Shown piece after piece: positions 26,282 through 32,984 of a stretch of 32,984 nucleotides of DNA. The position numbers and the translations under genes were made by a program. The notes under the pieces were generated by a model. It saw only the letters and a program-made list of their open reading frames with translations. It searched no databases and was not told the DNA's origin. This DNA comes from Deltaproteobacteria bacterium. Its GTDB lineage: Bacteria > Bdellovibrionota_C > UBA2361 > OMII01. The stretch is taken from NCBI GenBank assembly GCA_947491545.1, contig CANLJX010000019.1, positions 1 to 32,984 of the forward strand. The letters are read 5' to 3'. Each line of letters begins with the position of its first letter. Position 1 is the first letter of the stretch.

Positions 26282-26322
26282 CTTCCTACAGGAAGGAGGC
26301 TCCTATAACAAACAGCGTTTGT
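26282..26322 (+). promoter_or_regulatory. Three consecutive short inverted repeats directly before the ATG at 26327
   Basis: CTTCCT-ac-AGGAAG, AGGAG-g-CTCCT, ACAAAC-agc-GTTTGT read directly. Confidence 0.4.
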
Positions 26323-26326
26323 AAAC

Positions 26327-26875
26327 ATGCCCAGTCAGATTTCGATGAGGGAAGATGCTCCCGGATTGGTGACGCTCCTTGAGAGAGCTTATGGGGAGGC
26401 TTGTATCGACCTGGTGTCGGCGGTTTACGAGCAGGCAGCCTGGGCAGGTGGCAATATTGAGCCTAACGGGCTTGTTCGGGACGAAGGGGTTTCCTTCCGG
26501 CCGCGCTTGGCTCGAATTGCGACACTCTTGATTCAGGAGGTCCCTAGGGTACGGCTTGAGACTGTCCGCGCGGCTTTGTCTGCGGCGGCGCGGGGCAGTG
26601 GTCCCTTTGGTAGCCCAGGCGAGAGCAGCACAGAAGCTTACGCTGTGCAGCTCGCAATACAGCTAGACACCACCAGGCACCTACACATGACGCAGCTCGA
26701 CTCTAAAGCGCGTGGCCGGGCACTGGCAGCAGCAGAGGAGCTTCTGTCCTGTGCCCCTGCGGATGCGCCAGTAGACACGCTGCGCCAGAAGCTGTTGCAT
26801 GCGATAAACCTGCAGCGGAGGAATCTGGGAGTGGATGAGACAGCGGGCAGGGAGCCGACAGAGGGCGAAGCATGA
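26327..26875 (+). CDS. Hypothetical protein, 182 aa
   Basis: ATG ORF whose stop overlaps the plsC start (ATGA), implying coupling; no recognised domain. Confidence 0.65.
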   Translation: MPSQISMREDAPGLVTLLERAYGEACIDLVSAVYEQAAWAGGNIEPNGLVRDEGVSFRPRLARIATLLIQEVPRVRLETVRAALSAAARGSGPFGSPGESSTEAYAVQLAIQLDTTRHLHMTQLDSKARGRALAAAEELLSCAPADAPVDTLRQKLLHAINLQRRNLGVDETAGREPTEGEA

Positions 26876-27645
26876 ACGTGCAGATGTCGCTGCCCCGAAC
26901 GGTATTGAGCTGGATCTTTACGCCTCTCTACGTTGTTGTTTTCTTCACTATCCTTTGCGTATTCCATCCTCTTCAAATTGCGGCCTCCCTCTTCGGCAAG
27001 CGAGCCCAGAAGTGGATGCTCGATCGGATGAACGTTTGCATCGTTTGGAATATCCGCCTGCTCACGGGGGCGTCCTACCGCGTGCATGGCACGCCGAGCC
27101 TCCCTGCTGGGCGCTCGGTGATCCTGATATCGAATCACCAGAGCATGTACGACATCCCGATGATCATGTGGGTGTGCCGCACCAGAGAGATCGGCTTTAT
27201 TGCGAAGAAGGAGCTTGGCCGTGGCGTGCCGAGCATCTCGTACGCGTTGCGGACGCTTGGGTCCGTTCTAATCGACCGCGCAGATCCGGCCGGCTCAGTC
27301 ACTGCGATCCGTGACTTCGGCGCCCGCAAAGAGTTGCAGAGGCAGGTTGCAGCCATCTTCCCCGAGGGAACGAGAGCGCGAGATGGAGTGATAAAGCGCT
27401 TTAAGGCGACCGGGTTCCGGGCGCTCATTTCGTCGATGCCATCCGCGCTCATACAGCCGATAGCAATACGTGGGAACTGGGAGCTGCTGCGCTACAACTT
27501 TATGCCTGTGCCGTTTGGCACTCGAATAGAGCTCGAGTTCCTCGAGCCTATTGAGCAAGCGGGGCGCCCTGCGGATGAGGTCTTAGCGCAGGCGCAGGAC
27601 CGAATACGGGCGGCTGTGGCCGGTAACCCCGAAGCGGATGCCTGA
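26872..27645 (+). CDS. plsC: 1-acyl-sn-glycerol-3-phosphate acyltransferase
   Basis: SNHQSMYDIPMI (HX4D), GFIAKKELGRGVP, FPEGTRARDG. Confidence 0.93.
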   Translation: MNVQMSLPRTVLSWIFTPLYVVVFFTILCVFHPLQIAASLFGKRAQKWMLDRMNVCIVWNIRLLTGASYRVHGTPSLPAGRSVILISNHQSMYDIPMIMWVCRTREIGFIAKKELGRGVPSISYALRTLGSVLIDRADPAGSVTAIRDFGARKELQRQVAAIFPEGTRARDGVIKRFKATGFRALISSMPSALIQPIAIRGNWELLRYNFMPVPFGTRIELEFLEPIEQAGRPADEVLAQAQDRIRAAVAGNPEADA

Positions 27646-27734
27646 CCGGGCTCGCCCGAAACGCACCGAAATCACGGGGTAACTACGCGAGCTTGAATTG
27701 TTGCCCCTTTCCGTCTACAAAAGGCGGGCAGTGT

Positions 27735-27817
27735 GCCGGAGTGGCGGAATGGTAGACGCGGCGGATTCAAAATCCGCTATCCGTGAGGGTGTGGGGGTTC
27801 AAGTCCCTTTTCCGGCA
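27735..27817 (+). tRNA. tRNA-Leu (anticodon CAA), CCA not encoded
   Basis: GCCGGAG/TTCCGGC acceptor, GCGGA-TTCAAAA-TCCGC anticodon arm, long class II variable arm, GGGGG-TTCAAGT-CCCTT T arm. Confidence 0.94.
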
Positions 27818-27829
27818 TGACTCTTCGTT

Positions 27830-27859
27830 CAGTATTTCTTCTCCCAGTATTTCTTCTCC
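27830..27859 (+). repeat. 15-bp tandem direct repeat CAGTATTTCTTCTCC x2
   Basis: 27830-27844 and 27845-27859 identical. Confidence 0.9.
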
Positions 27860-27911
27860 GAATTTTTTCTCGGAGAGAAATTCATTCTCCGAGAAAAGCC
27901 CCGCCTCGGAG
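27855..27911 (+). promoter_or_regulatory. Alternating complementary segments (A-B-C-D) forming mutually exclusive hairpins in the tRNA-Leu/ribH leader
   Basis: TCTCCGA (27855), TTTTCTCGGAGA (27865), TCTCCGAGAAAA (27886), CTCGGAG (27905); B:C is a perfect 12-bp stem with a 9-nt loop. Confidence 0.6.
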
Positions 27912-27937
27912 GGGGCCGCTCCAGTTTCGAACGCAGT

Positions 27938-28423
27938 ATGGCCCAACTTTCTCACTCAACTTCGAACCTCCCCAGTGTTCCAGGCGCCAGGGCCGTTATC
28001 GTCGCCTCGAAGTGGTACCGTGAAGTATCTCAGTCGATGATAGAGAAGTGCTCCGCGATACTTGAGGAAGGTGGCTGTCATCGCCCAGATGTGCACATCG
28101 TTCCGGGCTGCCTTGAGATACCGCTGGCCGTCCGGCGCCTCATGCAGTGCGATCCATCGATAGAGGCTGTGATCGTGTTCGGGGTTATCCTGAAGGGTGA
28201 TACGTACCACTTCGACATTGTGAAAGACCTCTGCATGAGCGGGCTTGAGCGAGTTGGCTTTGAGTGTGACGTCCCGATAATTAACGAGATTCTTCCTGTA
28301 GTCAGGATCGAGGATGCGTTGGTCCGCAGCGGTGACAATGACAAGAACAAGGGCGTCGAGGCGGGGATTGCCGCGCTTGAGATAATGGATTGGCGCCGGG
28401 GTCATCCGCTGCCAGGCACCTAG
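27938..28423 (+). CDS. ribH: 6,7-dimethyl-8-ribityllumazine synthase
   Basis: VPGCLEIPLAVRRL, VIVFGVILKGDTYHFDIV, NKGVEAGIAALEIM. Confidence 0.88.
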   Translation: MAQLSHSTSNLPSVPGARAVIVASKWYREVSQSMIEKCSAILEEGGCHRPDVHIVPGCLEIPLAVRRLMQCDPSIEAVIVFGVILKGDTYHFDIVKDLCMSGLERVGFECDVPIINEILPVVRIEDALVRSGDNDKNKGVEAGIAALEIMDWRRGHPLPGT

Positions 28424-28643
28424 CTACGATAAGCCATCGTTTCACTGCTGAGAGCGGCTTCTCGGCTCGGGCAGTGCGAGTTTCAACTAAACTGTGCCCG
28501 GATGTTTGGTAAGTCCCGCTAGCTCACTATGGAGCTGCCGAGGGACCTGGTGGAGCTTTGCTCATTCTCTGGCGCAACTGTCCTAAAAAGCTTAAATGTT
28601 ACCTCGCGCTCCGCCGATATATACTAGTGTAAGATCAAACCAT

Positions 28644-30263
28644 ATGGATGGCCCCGTGTTTAAGCACCACCTCCGACCCCGTCGGCTCATAGCGGTCTTA
28701 GCTGTCGCGAGCGTGCTCCTCGCCTGGACTCATAGTTCGAGTGCTGAGAGGCGCGTTGTCCCTGGTAAAGAAGTGGCTGTTGGTTTCGCTCGGTCTGCAA
28801 CGATGCGAGGGGCCGCCCGATCCATCGACCGCCTCAGAGTCCCGAAACACATGCGGCTTTCAAGGATAAAGGGGAGCTACTCAGTTGGCGTTGCATCGAG
28901 GACTGACTCGACGACGCTTCAATCAAGAGAGCCGGTGCCGGTGAACGACCTTGAAATTGCGGCGCTTTGCTCCTCACTTCGCGCGGCGAACCCTGGAACA
29001 CCCATCGAGTGTGAGGCCAATGTGCTCTTCCACACAGCCGTCACGCCGAACGACACCTTCTATTCGTCTCTGTACGGGATGACGAAGATTGCTGCTCCGA
29101 GCGCGTGGGACCTTACGACCGGCAGTGCCTCTGTGGTGATCGCGGTAATTGACTCTGGTGTTGATTACACGCATCCGGACCTCGTCGCCAACATCCACAC
29201 CAATACAGCAGAGGTAGCCGGCAACTTCTTGGACGACGATAGCAACGGCTTTGTGGACGACTTTTACGGATACGACTTTGTGAACTCCGATGGAGCTCCG
29301 CTCGACGATGATGAGCACGGCACACACTGTGCGGGTACCGTCGGAGCGAGAGGAAATAACGCAACTGGCGTTACAGGGGTCAACTGGCAGGTCGGCATCC
29401 TGCCGATCAAAGTCCTTGATGCAAACGGGGACGGATTTCTCTCGGACATTGCAGCGGGAATTGAGTACTCGGTCGATCGCGGAGCATCGATACTCAGCAT
29501 GTCGCTCAGCGGTCCGAGCAGCTCAGGACTGCTGGATTCAGCCATCGACTATGCCAGGCAGCAGAATGTGCTGGTTGTCGTCGCGGCTGGAAACGACGGA
29601 TTGAATAACGACGAGACTCCCTCATTTCCCGCAAGCTCCACGGCAGCCAACATCCTTGCAGTGGCGGCCACCAACAGCCGGGACCAGCTGGCCTCGTTTT
29701 CAAACTACGGAGAGATTTCAGTCGATGTCGCGGCTCCTGGAGTGGAGATCTTGAGCACCGTCCCGAACAGCCTCTACAAGATGTTGAGCGGCACCTCGAT
29801 GGCTACTCCGCATGTGGCAGGCCTAGCCGGGCTCGTCAAAGCGGCAAACGGCAGCCTCACGTACGCGCAGATAAAAGACATCATCATGGCGTCTGTTGAT
29901 GAGCGCGCATCGCTGCGCGGCACGACGGTTTCAGGCGGTCGGGTGAACGCCGCGAACGCGGTGTCGATGGGATTTGGCCTTCCGACACCTACACCTACTC
30001 CAGCCTCCGGAGCACACCACGTTAGCCTCTCTATTGAGAGGGCGACCCGCCGAAATTACCTTTCAGGAACGGTCTCTGATTCCGGAGGTGGCCCAATAGT
30101 GGGAGTCCAAGTGCACCTGTTCTGCAATCGCAGACGGGTTGCTTCTAAGCTTACCGATGATGTGGGCTACTACGAGTTTGTCCGACGGCGTCCGGCTGCG
30201 CCCGTCCGTTGTTCGGTGCGTGACGCTACGAACGTACGGTCCCCAATTCGCACTGCTCGCTAA
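28644..30263 (+). CDS. Secreted S8 family subtilisin-like serine peptidase with C-terminal Ig/CarboxypepD_reg-like domain
   Basis: VIAVIDSGVDYTHPDL (Asp), DDEHGTHCAGTVGA (His), LSGTSMATPHVAGLAGL (Ser); TPTPTPA linker then a beta-rich C-terminus. Start set at ATG 28644 with a signal sequence. Confidence 0.92.
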   Translation: MDGPVFKHHLRPRRLIAVLAVASVLLAWTHSSSAERRVVPGKEVAVGFARSATMRGAARSIDRLRVPKHMRLSRIKGSYSVGVASRTDSTTLQSREPVPVNDLEIAALCSSLRAANPGTPIECEANVLFHTAVTPNDTFYSSLYGMTKIAAPSAWDLTTGSASVVIAVIDSGVDYTHPDLVANIHTNTAEVAGNFLDDDSNGFVDDFYGYDFVNSDGAPLDDDEHGTHCAGTVGARGNNATGVTGVNWQVGILPIKVLDANGDGFLSDIAAGIEYSVDRGASILSMSLSGPSSSGLLDSAIDYARQQNVLVVVAAGNDGLNNDETPSFPASSTAANILAVAATNSRDQLASFSNYGEISVDVAAPGVEILSTVPNSLYKMLSGTSMATPHVAGLAGLVKAANGSLTYAQIKDIIMASVDERASLRGTTVSGGRVNAANAVSMGFGLPTPTPTPASGAHHVSLSIERATRRNYLSGTVSDSGGGPIVGVQVHLFCNRRRVASKLTDDVGYYEFVRRRPAAPVRCSVRDATNVRSPIRTAR

Positions 30264-30368
30264 AAGCCGTTAGCAGAGGCCGCAAGCCTGCCGGGTAGAA
30301 CGGCAAGCCCACCGCTCGATTTGCTCGACGCTCTCTTGGGCCCAAAGCAAGCCTGGAATGAATTCGGG

Positions 30369-32177
30369 TCAAGGGACGCTCTTCGCGAATGAAGCCATGT
30401 TCCAGTTCCCGAAATCGCCGCGAGTCTGACCCTCGCCCATTGAGAGGGAGAGAGTCACTGTTGATGTGCCATTGAGTGCCACATCAACACTCTCTGGCAG
30501 GTCTCGTCCGTCCATGGTGCCGCTATTGAAGATCTCCGCCCCAGCATCATTGGTAATGGCGAACTTCACCGCGCAGTCGTAGAGATGCGTAGACTCATGA
30601 GAGGGCATCACGATCGCCTGAAAGCGGTCGAAGCCTGGCGGCACGGTGAAAGTTGCGCTGGCGTTTGCCCGCATTCCGAGACCTTTCGGAAACAGGGTGC
30701 CTACCCACAAGAGCCGATTGCCCACCGCGCTCCTGTCGCCCCTTGTTGGAGTCCCTGAATCGCTCTGTGCTATCGGCCGCTGGTCGCTCAAGTATACCCT
30801 CTCTGCCGCGCGGCCTAGGGCAAGCGGCGGGAGAAAAGCCTCTGCTAGCTTTCGCCGCACCGGATTTGGCGCATGCTGATTGAAGGCCATGGTCCAATCG
30901 AGAATACTCAGCGAGGTCACGCTGACAGAAACGGCAGCCAGCAGTCCCAAGGTGATAATGAGCCCTCGGCGGCACGACAGCGTCAGGCTGGACACGGCAA
31001 TCCCCGCCGCCAGCAGCGGCAAGAAGTCAGCTGCGTATCGCTGCGTAATAAAGAAGTATGTGAGGATAAGAAGGGCTTGTGAGAGCAAGCACGCCGAGTA
31101 CACAGCGAGGAGAGCTGGAGCTCTTCGTTTGAGAAGAGCTGAGAACCCAAGAGCTGCGAAGAGCATGACTGCGCAGGACGCGAAGGTGAGCGAGATGGTC
31201 TGCTCTCGCCAATGGCGCATGAACAATTCCGGCCGAGCAATCTCGGAGCTAATCATTCGGGCGTACGGTGGAGTATCTGAGAAGTATCCCCAAAAAAAGC
31301 CGAAGTAGTGGCTGACGGCTGTCGGCAAGCGAGCGAGATTAAATTCGCCGCCGATCTCCTCAGGCTTAATGTAGAAGGTTTGGTAGTCAAAGAAGACAAA
31401 CGGCGAGCCGAACCGCTCATAGTTGTACCAGAGCTGGAACACTGTGCCGAAAGCCGCAGGAATCATGACAGCCAGGCGGAGGAAGGCAGCGCGAGCTGCC
31501 CCGCCAGGCTCTGAGGTGATTCGCCACAGAAAGACCACCGGCGCAGCCAGGCAGATGGGCACAGCGAAGGTGATGCGCGAGAGAAGTGCCACTGCCAGGG
31601 CTACCGAGAAGACAGCCCGACCAAGGAGCGGGCGTTCGGTGCCGGTGCACAGAAGCAAGATTCCGTAGAGCGCCAACAGGCCACCGAAGAGCGCCCAGAG
31701 TGATGCTTCGTGGAAGATTCGCCCACAGGAGGCAAGGTACAGGAGAGGAGTGCCCAGCGAGAACGAGAGAATCAAGAGAGCAGCAACAGCCACGCGGGTT
31801 CGGCTCTCAAGAGATTCATTAAGGCGCAGCGTTCTCACCACAACCATGCCGAAAACTACGGCAGAGAGGCTTGCGGCGAGAAAGCATGAGACACGCCCCC
31901 AAAGGCCGGCATGTGCGGGGAAGATTGCATTCAGGACGACGCGAAGGAGCGCTGGGAAGGGCCCGAAATACATGAACGTTTTGCCGTCACGCTTCAGACC
32001 TTCAAAGCTAATCGCCTCTGGATCAACGTCTGCCTCGCCGCGCAGCAGCGATGATGCAAGTGAGTCGTAGCTTGCGCTTAGCCACTCAAGGTCGAAAAAC
32101 GTGCCGGTTCCGTAGGTGGTGAACCAGGCGAATGTGGCAAAGACAATTGCATAGGTGAGAACCAGCGCGCGCTTCAT
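30369..32177 (-). CDS. Large polytopic membrane protein (GT-C/PMT-like topology)
   Basis: Many TM segments then a soluble beta-rich C-terminal domain. Confidence 0.7.
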   Translation of the reverse strand: MKRALVLTYAIVFATFAWFTTYGTGTFFDLEWLSASYDSLASSLLRGEADVDPEAISFEGLKRDGKTFMYFGPFPALLRVVLNAIFPAHAGLWGRVSCFLAASLSAVVFGMVVVRTLRLNESLESRTRVAVAALLILSFSLGTPLLYLASCGRIFHEASLWALFGGLLALYGILLLCTGTERPLLGRAVFSVALAVALLSRITFAVPICLAAPVVFLWRITSEPGGAARAAFLRLAVMIPAAFGTVFQLWYNYERFGSPFVFFDYQTFYIKPEEIGGEFNLARLPTAVSHYFGFFWGYFSDTPPYARMISSEIARPELFMRHWREQTISLTFASCAVMLFAALGFSALLKRRAPALLAVYSACLLSQALLILTYFFITQRYAADFLPLLAAGIAVSSLTLSCRRGLIITLGLLAAVSVSVTSLSILDWTMAFNQHAPNPVRRKLAEAFLPPLALGRAAERVYLSDQRPIAQSDSGTPTRGDRSAVGNRLLWVGTLFPKGLGMRANASATFTVPPGFDRFQAIVMPSHESTHLYDCAVKFAITNDAGAEIFNSGTMDGRDLPESVDVALNGTSTVTLSLSMGEGQTRGDFGNWNMASFAKSVP

Positions 32178-32293
32178 AGGAGGCTTCCAAAGGGTAGGTA
32201 GATTGAGCTGCTTCCTGCAAGCGGCTAAATCTCATTTTCAGCCAAAGCGCGTTGCCTTAGCGCGGGACAGATAGAGGATTTTTCAGCAAGGCG

Positions 32294-32984
32294 CTACTCG
32301 CGGCACTCCCGGAACATCTCCTCAGCCATAACTTTCTGAGTGCCGTGCTCTACTATCGGATTCGGGTAGTCCACTGAGCGTGTCATGTCAGGCTCGCTCA
32401 TCGTGTGGATGTACTTTGGCGAGAAATCCTTTAGCTCTGGAACCCAGCGCTTGATGTACTCACAGGCTGGATCAAAGCGTGACTGTTGCAGCCACGGGTT
32501 GAAGATCCGGAAGTAGGGCTGCGCGTCACAGCCAGTCGAGGCCGCCCACTGCCAGCTTCCGTTGTTTACCGCCGGGTCGAAGTCTGTCAGGTGCTGCGCG
32601 AAGAACTCCTCGCCCTTGCGCCAGCTGATGTGCAGATCCTTGACGAGGAACGATGCTACGATCATCCGCACACGATTGTGCATGAAGCCTGTTTGCACCA
32701 GCTCCCGCATCCCAGCATCGACTATGGGGAAGCCGGTGCGGCCCTTGCACCACGCCGTGAAGAGCGCCTTGTCGTTGCTCCACTTAAGCTTGTCGTACAT
32801 CTTGTGGAACGACCCCCTAAAGACGTGTGGGAAGTGGAATCCGATGTGCGTGAAGAAGTCTCGCCAGTACAGCTCTCTGATCAGGGTGTGGCCTGGACCG
32901 AACGCTGAGGCTACCGCGTGGTAAGACTCCCGAATTGATACGGTTCCGAACTTGTGGTGAGAGGCCAGGAGGGTAGTGCCGCGA
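32294..32984 (-). CDS. phr: Deoxyribodipyrimidine photolyase (FAD-binding domain; 5' end beyond the window)
   Basis: Minus-strand frame continues upstream of the listed ORF: FGTVSIRESYHAV..LIRELYWRDFFTHI then KWSNDKALFTAWCKGRTGFPIVDAGMREL..GFMHNRVRMIVASFLVKDLHISWRKGEEFFA..DFDPAVNNGSWQW. Confidence 0.95.
   Translation of the reverse strand, partial: RGTTLLASHHKFGTVSIRESYHAVASAFGPGHTLIRELYWRDFFTHIGFHFPHVFRGSFHKMYDKLKWSNDKALFTAWCKGRTGFPIVDAGMRELVQTGFMHNRVRMIVASFLVKDLHISWRKGEEFFAQHLTDFDPAVNNGSWQWAASTGCDAQPYFRIFNPWLQQSRFDPACEYIKRWVPELKDFSPKYIHTMSEPDMTRSVDYPNPIVEHGTQKVMAEEMFRECRE

Noticed and set aside
27783-28040. Short + strand ORFs overlapping tRNA-Leu and the ribH leader
   Set aside because: Start within the tRNA and run through hairpins and into ribH out of frame; not protein-like.

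Overview
The window is about 33 kb of moderately GC-rich bacterial chromosome. It is densely coded on both strands, and I saw no transposase, integrase, phage structural gene or CRISPR array. Recognisable genes are: a polytopic membrane protein (cut by the left edge), an SrkA/YihE-type kinase, a CorC/HlyC-type DUF21-CBS protein, a CusF-like copper-binding protein, a LysM lipoprotein, a tiny Cys-rich lipoprotein, a zinc alcohol dehydrogenase, a GT2 glycosyltransferase, a NodU-type carbamoyltransferase with an SxtJ-like protein, NagZ, a stand-alone receiver domain, Aat, ClpS, ClpA, an RNB-family protein with eroded catalytic motifs, a prokaryotic pentameric ligand-gated ion channel homologue, FliD, a DUF3108 protein, PlsC, RibH, an S8 subtilase, a second large membrane protein and a photolyase (cut by the right edge). 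There are three tRNAs: Pro-GGG, Ala-GGC and Leu-CAA. The most notable items are: (1) a 79-bp tandem repeat fused to the 3' end of tRNA-Ala whose units carry degenerate T-arm copies, resembling the E. coli tyrT/rtT arrangement; (2) a probable pseudo-ribonuclease RNB protein; (3) a bacterial Cys-loop-superfamily channel with an unusual predicted pore; (4) a 71-aa metallothionein-like lipoprotein; (5) mutually exclusive hairpins between tRNA-Leu and ribH. Three conserved-looking proteins of unknown function remain (7543-9438, 22434-23723, 26327-26875). Everything here was read by eye with no database search.
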